Shown in pieces: positions 35,113-43,524 of a DNA stretch of 64,000 nt. Position numbers and translations under genes: made by a program. The notes beneath the pieces are model-generated. The model ran no database searches and was not told the origin of the DNA. It saw nothing but the letters and a program-made list of their open reading frames with translations. The number at the start of each line of letters is the position of its first letter. Position 1 is the stretch's first letter. The stretch is from Siphonobacter curvatus (GTDB taxonomy: Bacteria > Bacteroidota > Bacteroidia > Cytophagales > Spirosomataceae): contig NZ_PTRA01000001.1 of assembly GCF_002943425.1 (NCBI RefSeq), positions 1,860,001-1,924,000 on the forward strand. Direction: 5' to 3'.

Positions 35113-35529
35113 ATGAAAACCTACGTACTCGTCATAACCCTGCTGATCCTGGCAACGGCCTGCCGGAAAGACCCGCTGGAAGGAATCGAACGAGCGACTG
35201 GAGAGGGCATCATCGGAAAGTGGTTGCTGGTCGAACGAGGAGATTGGAATAGAGAATTTTTCACCCACAAAATTCCACTGAGTCCTCCCCAAACCTTACG
35301 CTTTCAAAAGGATTCTACGGTAGTAGCTACAGGAGCTGAATTGATAAATTATGCGTCCGTTCGCAGCTATACTACCAACCGTGACTACCTCTACCTAGAT
35401 CGATCGCCTGCCGATATAAGTGCACAATACCGCGGGAACCGACACGGCTATCGGGTGCAAAATGATACCTTACGGCTCGATCCACCGTGTCAGGAAGGTT
35501 GTTCGCTGTGGTTCATCCGGATCCAATAA
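35113..35529 (+). CDS. Small lipoprotein, second of a tandem pair
   Basis: Start at 35113 follows a CAGGAAG ribosome-binding stretch and begins the signal KTYVLVITLLILATAC (Cys at residue 17). The 138-residue protein has GIIGKWLLVERGDWN and ends PPCQEGCSLWFIRIQ, echoing the preceding gene. Both likely fold as small barrels held by a C-terminal Cys pair. A hairpin at 35529-35553 ends the unit. Confidence 0.78.
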   Translation: MKTYVLVITLLILATACRKDPLEGIERATGEGIIGKWLLVERGDWNREFFTHKIPLSPPQTLRFQKDSTVVATGAELINYASVRSYTTNRDYLYLDRSPADISAQYRGNRHGYRVQNDTLRLDPPCQEGCSLWFIRIQ

Positions 35530-35553
35530 AATAGGGGCTCTTAAGCCCCTATT
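35529..35553. terminator. Bidirectional terminator between the lipoprotein pair and nspC
   Basis: AATAGGGGCT-CTTA-AGCCCCTATT, lying between convergent genes. It can serve both. Confidence 0.85.
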
Positions 35554-35559
35554 TCATAA

Positions 35560-36693
35560 TTAAGAAAGTCGGTCCTTGTAGCTTTCGTAGCCGTAGCTGC
35601 GAACAAGTTCAAAGGTGCCGTCCTCCTTCCAGATACCAATGCTGGGTAAATTCACGCCGTTGAAGGTCGTCGTTTTCACCATGGTGTAGTGAATCATATC
35701 GTCAAAAACGATCGTGTCTCCTTCCTGTAAATCCGCGTCGAAACTGTAATCGCCCATGTAATCACCGGCCAGACAGGTACTGCCACCCATGCGGTAGGTA
35801 GGTTTACCGGCCACGGGGTCTTGGTGAGCCCCAATGATCCGCGGTTTGTAGGGCATTTCCAGGGTGTCGGGCATATGAGCCGAAAAGGATGTATCCAACA
35901 TGGCCACATTGATTCCCTGAGCATCCACTACATCGAGTACGGTTGAAACCAGTACACCCGTTTGCCAGCCCACGGCTGAACCCGGCTCCATGATAATCTT
36001 CAAGTGTGGAAACTTGGCCTTAAACGCTTTTAATACCGAAATCAAATGCTCTGGATCGTAATCGGCCCGCGTAATGAGATGGCCGCCGCCCATATTGAGC
36101 CATTTAACCTGCTGAAGTAAATCACCGAACCGTTGCTCGACGTGTACGAGCGTCCGCTCTAGCGTATGCGAATCGTTCTCGCAAAGGGTATGAAAGTGTA
36201 GCCCTTCAATTTCAGCGGGCAACTGATCCGGAAATACGGCACGAATCACGCCCAAACGCGAACCCGGCACGCAGGGATTGTACAAATCTGTGGTGACTTC
36301 CGAGTACTGCGGATTGATACGAATGCCTACCGATACGCCAGCCGTCGCCGCCTGTTTTCCAAATTTTTCGAATTGACGCCAGGAATTAAAGGTCAGATGC
36401 GTAGACCGTTCGATCAGTTCCTCAATCTCATCTTCCCGAATGGCGGGTACGTAGGAGTGAGCCTTCGTTCCCCATTCCTCGTTGATAAGCCGGGCTTCGT
36501 TGACGCTACTAGCCGTGGCTCCGGCCAGGTAATTCCGAAGCATCGGGAACGTACTAAACATCGAAAAGCCTTTCAGGGCACAAATGATTTCTACCCCGGC
36601 CTGCTGCTGCACGTAGCGAAGCAACTCCAGGTTACGCTTTAATTTAGCTTCTTCCAGTACAAAACAGGGAGAAGGGATCAGATCGTAGTTCAT
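35560..36693 (-). CDS. nspC: Carboxynorspermidine decarboxylase
   Basis: PLP-dependent fold-III (alanine racemase-like) decarboxylase that turns carboxyspermidine or carboxynorspermidine into the polyamine. The 377-residue length fits the family. It begins with NspC-typical IPSPCFVLEEAKLKRN, the PLP lysine is K41 in CALKGFSMF, and GLHFHTLCENDSHT and GGGHLITRADYD follow. The partner carboxynorspermidine synthase is at 18687. A TATTTTTG promoter word ends only 4 bases before the ATG, implying a leaderless or nearly leaderless mRNA. Confidence 0.94.
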   Translation of the reverse strand: MNYDLIPSPCFVLEEAKLKRNLELLRYVQQQAGVEIICALKGFSMFSTFPMLRNYLAGATASSVNEARLINEEWGTKAHSYVPAIREDEIEELIERSTHLTFNSWRQFEKFGKQAATAGVSVGIRINPQYSEVTTDLYNPCVPGSRLGVIRAVFPDQLPAEIEGLHFHTLCENDSHTLERTLVHVEQRFGDLLQQVKWLNMGGGHLITRADYDPEHLISVLKAFKAKFPHLKIIMEPGSAVGWQTGVLVSTVLDVVDAQGINVAMLDTSFSAHMPDTLEMPYKPRIIGAHQDPVAGKPTYRMGGSTCLAGDYMGDYSFDADLQEGDTIVFDDMIHYTMVKTTTFNGVNLPSIGIWKEDGTFELVRSYGYESYKDRLS

Positions 36694-36697
36694 ACCG

Positions 36698-36705
36698 CAA
36701 AAATA
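36698..36705 (-). promoter_or_regulatory. Putative -7 box of nspC with almost no leader
   Basis: Minus-strand TATTTTTG, 4 bases before the nspC ATG. A transcription start at the usual distance would fall at or inside the start codon. Confidence 0.45.
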
Positions 36706-36770
36706 GAGGAGGCGTTGGGTAATCAGGCCGCCACCATGCCATCATAGTATTAAGTTTTTATAAAACTCTA

Positions 36771-36806
36771 TAAAAAAGAACGCCTGAAGAAAGTTCTCCA
36801 GGCGTC
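36771..36806 (-). terminator. Terminator of hldD
   Basis: ACGCCTG and CAGGCGT pair around a 12-base loop. The minus strand then has a T-run. Confidence 0.82.
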
Positions 36807-36833
36807 GACTTAAAAGTATTGGGTCGTTTTAAA

Positions 36834-37799
36834 CTAAACGTAACGTTCGGTCGTCAAGTAGTTACCTACGTAATCGGCAACGCCTTCTTCCAGCGTGTGG
36901 AAGGGCTTTTCATAGCCAATCGAACGGAGTTTACTCATGGCTGCTTCCGTAAAGTACTGGTACGTATCGCGAATGTCGATGGGCGTATCGATGAAATTAA
37001 TCTGAGGCTCTAGGTTCATGGCTTTGAACGTGTTCGTCACCAGATCCAGGAAAGTACGGGCTTTGCCGCTACCAAGGTTGTAAATCCCCGAATGTTTGCG
37101 ACTGTACATCAGAAAGAGGCAAACTTCTACCACATCTTTTACGTACACAAAGTCCCGCATTTGTTCGCCATCCTTAAAATCAGGGTTATGCGAACGGAAA
37201 AGCTTCATCTGTCCCGTAGCCTTAATCTGCCGGTGAGCGTGCATAATCACCGAAGCCATGCGGCCTTTGTGGTATTCGTTAGGACCGTATACGTTGAAGA
37301 ATTTCAAACCCGCCCAGAAGAAGGGTTTTTCTTCCTGCTCTAAAGCCCAGATATCAAATTGATTTTTAGAATCTCCGTAGGGGTTAAGAGGCTTAAGCTG
37401 AGGAATTAACGTTTCGTTATCCTCGTAACCTAATTCACCCAGGCCGTAGGTAGCGGCCGACGAAGCGTATACCAAAGGAATTTGGTAGGCTACGCATTTA
37501 CGCCAGATTTGCTTGGAGTAATTAACGTTGAGATGATCAAAAATCTCGTAGTTAAATTCCGTGGTATCCGTGCGGGCACCAATATGAAAAATAAACTCTA
37601 CTTCATGATAATTCTGATCGAGCCAGTCGAAGAAATGCTCCCGATCAACGTACTCCTGAATCTGTTTATTTTCCAGATTTTTGCGTTTGACAGGATCCGA
37701 AAAATCATCAACGGCGATGATAAAGTTGAATTTATCCTGATTTAGCCTTTGGATAAGATTACTTCCAATAAAGCCAGCAGCTCCGGTAACAATAATCAT
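36834..37799 (-). CDS. hldD: ADP-L-glycero-D-manno-heptose-6-epimerase
   Basis: Short-chain dehydrogenase-type epimerase that makes the ADP-L-glycero-D-manno-heptose used in the inner core of lipopolysaccharide. The NADP motif TGAAGFIGSNLIQRL opens the protein, YASSAATYGLG supplies the catalytic Ser, and YGDSKNQFD supplies the YxxxK pair. FNVYGPNEYHKGRMASV is a family signature. The 321-residue length fits. It is divergent from the PTPS-family gene at 38152, with putative promoters on both sides of the spacer. Other heptose genes are not seen. Confidence 0.93.
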   Translation of the reverse strand: MIIVTGAAGFIGSNLIQRLNQDKFNFIIAVDDFSDPVKRKNLENKQIQEYVDREHFFDWLDQNYHEVEFIFHIGARTDTTEFNYEIFDHLNVNYSKQIWRKCVAYQIPLVYASSAATYGLGELGYEDNETLIPQLKPLNPYGDSKNQFDIWALEQEEKPFFWAGLKFFNVYGPNEYHKGRMASVIMHAHRQIKATGQMKLFRSHNPDFKDGEQMRDFVYVKDVVEVCLFLMYSRKHSGIYNLGSGKARTFLDLVTNTFKAMNLEPQINFIDTPIDIRDTYQYFTEAAMSKLRSIGYEKPFHTLEEGVADYVGNYLTTERYV

Positions 37800-38151
37800 A
37801 GATACTCGCAGGGTATGGAGAGATTTCTGATGCGTAAAATATAAGTGAACAAAGGTAGGAGGACTCCCTACGAAAACCTAGTCAAGATTTAATGAATAAA
37901 TTGGATTTATCTAATAATATCTGTAATGAGTATCGGTATATGAAAAGATAAAATAGTACGTATCCTATAAATGACCATCAAAATTTAATCTTACTTTGAT
38001 CTTAAACGTACGAAACCTGTATTAGACAATCATTAAAGAAGGTTACCTATTAAATCCGTTGAGAAAAGCGTACCTTTGCGGTCTATTTTCAGCGGTGCTA
38101 GGTCGTTCCCACCGTGACGGATAGAAACGAGGCTTTAGAACACACTGAACG
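37800..38151. promoter_or_regulatory. Divergent promoter region between hldD and the PTPS-family gene
   Basis: No gene in 352 bases. Minus-strand TACCTTTG at 37850-37857 faces hldD and + strand TACCTTTG at 38071-38078 faces the PTPS-family gene; both match TAnnTTTG. The centre is AT-rich. I see no operator palindrome. Confidence 0.55.
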
Positions 38152-38574
38152 ATGGTATACGTATCAAGAGTAGAACATTTTAACGCGGCTCACCGGGTTT
38201 ATAATCCGAGTTGGAGCGACGAACAGAACTTTGAAGTATTCGGCCCCTGTGCCAATCCGTACTATCACGGACATAACTTCGAATTGACTGTAACGGTCAA
38301 AGGCATACCGCACTCGGATACGGGTTTTGTGATGGATATGAAACACCTGGGCAAGATTGTCAAGGAGCAGATTGTCGAGCGAGTCGATCACCGGAATTTG
38401 AATCTGGAAGTAGATTTTCTGAAGGATAAAATTCCGACTTGCGAAATATTCATCATGGAAATCTGGAAGATTCTGGCTCCCGTCGTCGCCGAATCCACGC
38501 AGGGCCGTAGCCAGCTCCACAGCCTGAAACTCATCGAAACACCCAAGAATTTTGTGGAGTATTTCGGAGAATAA
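38152..38574 (+). CDS. 6-pyruvoyl-tetrahydropterin synthase / QueD family protein
   Basis: A 140-residue T-fold enzyme acting on 7,8-dihydroneopterin triphosphate, in pterin or queuosine synthesis. Zinc histidines are in EHFNAAH and HGHNF. The catalytic Cys lies in CANPYYHGHNF, spaced like the CxxPxxHGHNY motif of PTP synthases rather than a plain QueD. DHRNLN and the late LIETPKNFVEY match the family. No queC or queE is in view, so queuosine versus tetrahydropterin cannot be decided. It is divergent from hldD. Confidence 0.9.
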   Translation: MVYVSRVEHFNAAHRVYNPSWSDEQNFEVFGPCANPYYHGHNFELTVTVKGIPHSDTGFVMDMKHLGKIVKEQIVERVDHRNLNLEVDFLKDKIPTCEIFIMEIWKILAPVVAESTQGRSQLHSLKLIETPKNFVEYFGE

Positions 38575-38808
38575 AGTTTTGAGTTTAGGGTTGTAGGTTT
38601 TGAGTTTCAGCTCTGAAAGACTTAAGCATGACTTGGAGGTAATAAGATCACAGCGTTTCCCGGAAACAGACATTAAACTATTTGTATAATATTCCAGGAT
38701 ACGCTGTGATTACTTTCTTTGTGAACCTTTGTGGCTAAAATTCAGTCTTGAAATCTGATTCGAACACGGATATTCACTCGAAACGCAAAACACACAACGC
38801 AAAACCCC
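38575..38808. repeat. Repeat-like spacer
   Basis: Begins GTTTTGAGTTTAGGGTTGTA and ends GAAACGCAAAACACACAACG; the G/T-first, A/C-last arrangement again. No gene seen. Confidence 0.5.
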
Positions 38809-39915
38809 ATGAAGTACTTCCTCATTGCCGGCGAACGCTCGGGTGATTTACACGGATCAAACCTGATTAAGGGCATTCGTCAGCACGATGCGTCGGCAAT
38901 TATCCAATGCTGGGGTGGGGAAGATATGGAAGCGGCTGGAGCCGAGTTACTACATCACTACCGCGATTCGGCGTTCATGGGATTTTGGGAAGTAGCCAAA
39001 AATCTGAGTACGATCCGGCGACAGATGAAAGAGTGCAAAGAGCAGATTCTGGCCTTTCAACCCGATGTCCTGATTCTTATTGATTACGCCGGATTCAACC
39101 TGCGAATGGCGACTTTTGCTAAACAGCACGGTATCCGGACGTTCTACTATATCTCTCCGAAGGTCTGGGCTTGGAATCAGAAACGGGCCCTGAAGATCAA
39201 GCGGGTTGTGGATCGCATGTTTTGCATTTTTCCGTTCGAAGTGGACTTTTTTCGGAAGTTCGATTACGAGGTCGATTACGTAGGAAATCCGCTGTTAGAT
39301 GCCATCGATTCCTTTACGCCCGATCCGGATTTCCGAATCAAAAACCAGCTCGATTCCCGTCCGATCATCGCCTTATTGCCCGGCAGTAGGTTAGAAGAAG
39401 TACGGCGGATCTTGCCCCAAATGTTATCGGTTCGAAACCAGTTCCCCGACTATCAATTTGTGGTAGCGAAGGTTTCCAACTTGTCTGAGACGCTATACGA
39501 AACTTCCGTATCGGATGTATCATTTGTAACCAATGCGTCTTACGATTTACTGACCGTTGCTCATGCCGCTCTGGTCACTTCGGGTACGGCTACGCTGGAA
39601 ACGGCTCTGTTTAATGTTCCGGAAGTGGTCTGTTACGAGGCAAATGGGCTGTCGTATCACATCGCCAAACGCCTGATTCGCGTGCCGTATATTTCGCTGG
39701 TGAATCTGATTGCCAATCAGGAAGTCGTCAAAGAATTGATTCAGCACGACCTAACGACCGAACAGATCGCTCAGGAGTTGCAAAAGATTGTGCAGGGAAC
39801 GAGTCGAGAAAAAATGCTTCGTCAGTACCAGGATCTACACGAAAAAATGGGCGAAACCGGAGCCTCTGAACGAGCGGGTCGCCGAATGGTAGCGTACCTG
39901 AAAAATCAGGACTGA
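38809..39915 (+). CDS. lpxB: Lipid-A-disaccharide synthase
   Basis: Family 19 glycosyltransferase that joins two acylated glucosamines in lipid A synthesis. At 368 residues it is full length, opening with YFLIAGERSGDLHGSNLI. It has LIDYAGFNLRMA, YISPKVWAWNQKRALKIKR, and the donor-site LLPGSRLEEV and SGTATLETALF. It is likely peripherally bound to the cytoplasmic membrane. Its end overlaps the convergent acyltransferase gene by 10 bases. Other lpx genes are not in the window. Confidence 0.95.
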   Translation: MKYFLIAGERSGDLHGSNLIKGIRQHDASAIIQCWGGEDMEAAGAELLHHYRDSAFMGFWEVAKNLSTIRRQMKECKEQILAFQPDVLILIDYAGFNLRMATFAKQHGIRTFYYISPKVWAWNQKRALKIKRVVDRMFCIFPFEVDFFRKFDYEVDYVGNPLLDAIDSFTPDPDFRIKNQLDSRPIIALLPGSRLEEVRRILPQMLSVRNQFPDYQFVVAKVSNLSETLYETSVSDVSFVTNASYDLLTVAHAALVTSGTATLETALFNVPEVVCYEANGLSYHIAKRLIRVPYISLVNLIANQEVVKELIQHDLTTEQIAQELQKIVQGTSREKMLRQYQDLHEKMGETGASERAGRRMVAYLKNQD

Positions 39916-40469
39916 GACAGATAATTGCGTATCCAGGATTTTTTCGTTCCGTATACCGTATCGAAAAAGCGGGCCATGACGATTTTGTCCTGCTCCCAGT
40001 TACCCGTAGGCCAGAATGGTTCGTCAAAGTACACCAGTTTCCGACCGTAATCGAAGGCACAAAATACAATCGGTACGTTCGCTCCCAAGGCCATGTAGTA
40101 AAAGCCCGTTTTCAGCTCAGTAACATCAGCCCGAGTTCCTTCCGGCGTAATGCAAATCCGAAACTCCTTTTTGCTTTTAAACAGGTCAACCACACTTTCG
40201 ACGAAGTTTTTGGTGCGTCCGCGATCGACGGGATAACCACCCAGTGCCTTCATGAACCAGGCGACCGGAGCGGGTTTGAACAGCTCTTTTTTTCCTAAAT
40301 AATAAATCCAGGTATCAATCGCGGCCCGTGCTCCAACCCCGACAAAAAAGTCGGTGGATGTGGCGTGCGGAGCCACCATGAGTACAAACTTGGGTAATGC
40401 TTTCGGAGAAGGACCGGCAGTTCTCCAGCCGGATAAACGAAAAAGGCTTGCGGCGAGCCAACGAAACAT
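39906..40469 (-). CDS. PlsC-type 1-acyl-glycerol-3-phosphate acyltransferase family protein
   Basis: A 187-residue acyltransferase domain. The catalytic motif HxxxxD is in VAPHATSTDFF, a second conserved block is PVDRGRTKNFVE, and the third is ITPEGTR. The small size matches single-domain phospholipid acyltransferases. An N-terminal hydrophobic stretch (FRWLAASLFRL) may associate it with the membrane. It could be a lysophosphatidic acid acyltransferase or another lipid acyltransferase; convergence with lpxB is suggestive only. Ends overlap lpxB by 10 bases. Confidence 0.87.
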   Translation of the reverse strand: MFRWLAASLFRLSGWRTAGPSPKALPKFVLMVAPHATSTDFFVGVGARAAIDTWIYYLGKKELFKPAPVAWFMKALGGYPVDRGRTKNFVESVVDLFKSKKEFRICITPEGTRADVTELKTGFYYMALGANVPIVFCAFDYGRKLVYFDEPFWPTGNWEQDKIVMARFFDTVYGTKKSWIRNYLSQS

Positions 40470-40557
40470 CAGCGTTTACAGTTTAGGGTTCTCGGGTGGT
40501 TGAAGTGAAATACTACTTCCTGGGAAAATTACTAAAAATCCTTTCCTAAGCCGAAAT

Positions 40558-41706
40558 TCAATACACCACAAAGGGCTGGGGACTGAAACATACCACAAAA
40601 ACGGCCAGCGAGAACCAGCCCAAAATCTGACGGGGCCAGCCAATGGGAACCTCGTAATCGGCTGGTGGATGGTGAATACCCAGGAAGCGTCCCAGCATGA
40701 AAGCAAAGGGGACAAACCCTCGGTAGCCTTCGAGTTGCGGAAAGAAATAACTCAGAACCAGTTGACTGAGTACAATACCCAGAGCCAGGGCAATGACGAT
40801 CAGTCGATCGTCGTGAATCCGGCTCAGGGCCAGAAACAGCATGCCGACATAAGCCAGTAGGTATCCGGCTTGAATGAGAAATTCATTCGTATCAGCCACC
40901 ACAAAATCCTGGTACCGAAACCAGCCTAAGCCCGCGTAGAAGAGAAATCCTACGAAAATAATGGGTGAGATAATCTGGTGGAGCCGACGACCCACGAGTC
41001 CATACAAGATATGTCCGCCATCGAGCTGACCGATGGGGAAAAGATTCAGAGCCGTAAAAAATAGCGATAGATAACCCGCAAACAGGAAGGGATAATTCAC
41101 CATGTCGTACTGGTGCGGTACGGTACCAACGGCAACGTATTTCTTGAAAAACCAGAATAGAAGATTGTCGCCCAGGCCCACTGCCCCCCGGCCTTCCATG
41201 GCTTGTGGGGTGTACACATACTGGGCATAGTTACTACCGAATTGTCGCCATTCAGGGTGTATAGTGAAAATATAATCGGCCGGGGGTAAGTGCGTAAATC
41301 CGTACCAAAGTAGGCCTAAAGCCACGAAAAAGCCCGCCAGCGGTCCCGCTATGCCAATGTCAAAATACTGAATATTGGTTTTGACCCGACTCCGTAGCTT
41401 GATAAAGGCTCCCATGGTACCAATCGTGGTGAAAGGGCCGAGCCAGAGGGGAATGTAGTAGGGTAGAGTAACCTTAACCTTATTAAAGCGAGCCGTAAAA
41501 TAGTGACCAAATTCGTGTACAGTCAGTACCGCCAGAAAAGGAAGTGAAAACGCCAGTCCGCCCAGAATGTCCGAAATGGTTAAGGGAGGATTGGCGTAAA
41601 AAAGAGAAGTTCCGTTCGTCCATTCCGCCCCCGCAATCGTGGTAGTTACAATGGTTAGAACAAATAGAATGAGTTGGGTATATAAACGACGCCGGGTACG
41701 GCTCAT
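40558..41706 (-). CDS. M50 site-2-type membrane metalloprotease
   Basis: Membrane-embedded zinc protease of the S2P/SpoIVFB group. Zinc motif HEFGH lies at 64-68 (TVHEFGHYFTARF), and the third ligand is in the C-terminal LNLFPIGQLDGGH. About eight hydrophobic segments span the 382-residue chain. No PDZ domain is seen, which separates it from RseP. Regulated cleavage of membrane proteins is the usual role; the substrate is unknown. It lies in a minus-strand run with the HAD gene and accA. Confidence 0.92.
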   Translation of the reverse strand: MSRTRRRLYTQLILFVLTIVTTTIAGAEWTNGTSLFYANPPLTISDILGGLAFSLPFLAVLTVHEFGHYFTARFNKVKVTLPYYIPLWLGPFTTIGTMGAFIKLRSRVKTNIQYFDIGIAGPLAGFFVALGLLWYGFTHLPPADYIFTIHPEWRQFGSNYAQYVYTPQAMEGRGAVGLGDNLLFWFFKKYVAVGTVPHQYDMVNYPFLFAGYLSLFFTALNLFPIGQLDGGHILYGLVGRRLHQIISPIIFVGFLFYAGLGWFRYQDFVVADTNEFLIQAGYLLAYVGMLFLALSRIHDDRLIVIALALGIVLSQLVLSYFFPQLEGYRGFVPFAFMLGRFLGIHHPPADYEVPIGWPRQILGWFSLAVFVVCFSPQPFVVY

Positions 41707-41742
41707 ACAGTCAAGGCTTTCGAGAAATGTGGCTCCGGCGGG

Positions 41743-42354
41743 TTAGTAATCGAGTAATTTGTCAAGTACGGTGCCGAGCGGATTCAACCAGATGGTTTGT
41801 ATACCAACGGTTGCGGCCGATTCAATATTATCAGCGTTGTCGTCAATAAATACGCTTTCTTCGGGCAAAAGTCCGCCACCTTCCTGCAGGGCATGACGGT
41901 AAAATTCCGGATCGGGTTTCATGAAACCCATTTCATACGAAAGAAAAGGTTTTTCAAACAGACTCATGAAATCGTAGCCCACGGCGGCGGCTCGCTTCAC
42001 GATTTCCCGAACGTGAATGGGATTCGTATTACTCAGCAGAAATACGCGATACGATTTACTAAGGTCCTGAATGCGGTCGAGGCGGGCCTTAGGCATGTCG
42101 AGCAACAAGGTACACCAGGCCGTATCAATGGTTTCGTCCGACCAGTCGCTATTGAATTCTTTACGAAGCAACGCTTTAAAATCCGCTTCGTTGATTTTTC
42201 CAATCTCAAACTGATGGAAGAACGCTTTTTCGTGAAACAGACGCGTGGCTTCTTCTTCAGAAATACCCGCCAGTTCGGCAAACGCCCGGTAGGTAAGAGG
42301 AACGTCAATATCAATGATGACATTCCCCATATCGAAAATGAGGTTTTTGATCAT
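41743..42354 (-). CDS. HAD-superfamily phosphatase
   Basis: A 203-residue HAD hydrolase. Motif I is FDMGNVIIDIDVP (note Met-Gly-Asn in place of the usual DxDGT; the first Asp is the nucleophile), a helical cap follows, motif II is FLLSNTNPIH, motif III uses the Lys in MGFMKPDPEFYRH, and motif IV is SVFIDDNADNIESA. This layout is typical of the haloacid dehalogenase-like/YihX-type sugar-phosphate phosphatases. The substrate is unknown. It follows accA on the minus strand with a strong hairpin between. Confidence 0.9.
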   Translation of the reverse strand: MIKNLIFDMGNVIIDIDVPLTYRAFAELAGISEEEATRLFHEKAFFHQFEIGKINEADFKALLRKEFNSDWSDETIDTAWCTLLLDMPKARLDRIQDLSKSYRVFLLSNTNPIHVREIVKRAAAVGYDFMSLFEKPFLSYEMGFMKPDPEFYRHALQEGGGLLPEESVFIDDNADNIESAATVGIQTIWLNPLGTVLDKLLDY

Positions 42355-42367
42355 AGGAAGAAGAATA

Positions 42368-42414
42368 GCGATCGGTCTACCCGTGGTGTACCAGAAATAC
42401 GGTAGACCGATCGC
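42368..42414 (-). terminator. Hairpin between accA and the HAD gene
   Basis: GCGATCGGTCTACC (42368-42381) pairs with GGTAGACCGATCGC (42401-42414), a 14-bp perfect stem with a 19-base loop. On the minus strand it follows the accA stop by 6 bases. The T-run is weak (CTATTCTTCTTCC), so it may be a terminator or mRNA-stabilising element. Confidence 0.7.
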
Positions 42415-42420
42415 GAAAAC

Positions 42421-43374
42421 TTACTCAACAAACACGCCCATTTTCGAGAATTTCTCAATGCGTTGATTGATCCGTTCTTCGGGTGAAAGAGCCTGTAGGG
42501 CAATGAGTCGGTTGATGATTTCTCCTTTGAGAATTTCGGACATCCGGTCGTGGTCGAGGTGAGCACCGCCGAGGGGTTCGGGAATGATTCCATCGACCAG
42601 TCCATTGCTGCTCATGTCCGTTGCGGTAAGCTTGAGGGCTTCAGCGGCCTGTTCCTTGTAATCCCAACTCCGCCAGAGAATGGACGAGCAGGATTCCGGA
42701 GAGATTACCGAATACCAAGTATTTTCCAGCATCAGTACCTGATCACCAATGGCAATACCCAGGGCTCCACCGGAAGCTCCTTCGCCAATGATGATACAAA
42801 TGACGGGTACAGTTAACATGAACATATCCCGAAGGTTACGGGCAATGGCTTCACCTTGTCCGCGTTCTTCCGCTTCCAGTCCGGGGAATGCACCGGGCGT
42901 ATCAATAAGCGTAATGATGGGGCAGTTGAATTTTTCTGCCATTTTCATCAGACGCAGGGCCTTGCGATAACCTTCGGGGTTGGGCATACCGAAGTTACGG
43001 TACTGCCGTTCTTTAGTATTACGACCTTTCTGCTGACCAATGATCATGACGGGGTGACCATCGATATTCGCAAAACCACCCACAATCGCCTTATCATCGG
43101 CAACCTGACGATCGCCGTGGATTTCAATAAAATCCGTACAGATCCGGTGCAGGTAATCTTGCGTATACGGACGATCAGGGTGACGTGAAACTTGTACCCG
43201 CTGCCAGCGAGTCAGGTTACGGAACGTCTCTTTCTTAAGATCTACTAACTGGTTTTCTAAGACTGCAGTAGCGGCCGAAACATCAAGATTTTTTTCGGCG
43301 GCCAGCCGTTTCATTTCGTCAATTCGGGATTCGAGTTCGGCAATGGGCCGTTCAAAGTCGAGTAATGTTCGCAT
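42421..43374 (-). CDS. accA: Acetyl-CoA carboxylase carboxyltransferase subunit alpha
   Basis: Catalyses transfer of carboxyl to acetyl-CoA for malonyl-CoA and fatty acid synthesis, together with AccD. Start at 43374 is the ATG in the family-conserved opening [20 protein letters not shown]. The 317-residue chain has [38 protein letters not shown] and [19 protein letters not shown]. The accD subunit is not in the window. A TACTTTTG promoter word lies 63 bases upstream. This gene sits in a lipid-rich neighbourhood of lpxB, an acyltransferase and others. Confidence 0.97.
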   Translation of the reverse strand: MRTLLDFERPIAELESRIDEMKRLAAEKNLDVSAATAVLENQLVDLKKETFRNLTRWQRVQVSRHPDRPYTQDYLHRICTDFIEIHGDRQVADDKAIVGGFANIDGHPVMIIGQQKGRNTKERQYRNFGMPNPEGYRKALRLMKMAEKFNCPIITLIDTPGAFPGLEAEERGQGEAIARNLRDMFMLTVPVICIIIGEGASGGALGIAIGDQVLMLENTWYSVISPESCSSILWRSWDYKEQAAEALKLTATDMSSNGLVDGIIPEPLGGAHLDHDRMSEILKGEIINRLIALQALSPEERINQRIEKFSKMGVFVE

Positions 43375-43436
43375 AAACAAGTTTCTGAGTTCTTATTCGT
43401 GAGCCATTGGCCACGTACCCAAAGGTTAGAACACAA

Positions 43437-43444
43437 CAAAAGTA
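43437..43444 (-). promoter_or_regulatory. Putative -7 box of accA
   Basis: Minus-strand TACTTTTG, 62 bases before the accA ATG. Confidence 0.45.
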
Positions 43445-43524
43445 ATAAGAAAAGCGGGGTTACGGTGGAAATTAGCATTTTGAGTAACGAATGCCTGGTC
43501 GTCCTTTCCGCTTCAGTAAACGAT

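Noticed and set aside
41797-42405. 202-residue open frame antisense to the HAD gene
   Set aside because: Same reasoning; the HAD motifs prove the other strand codes.
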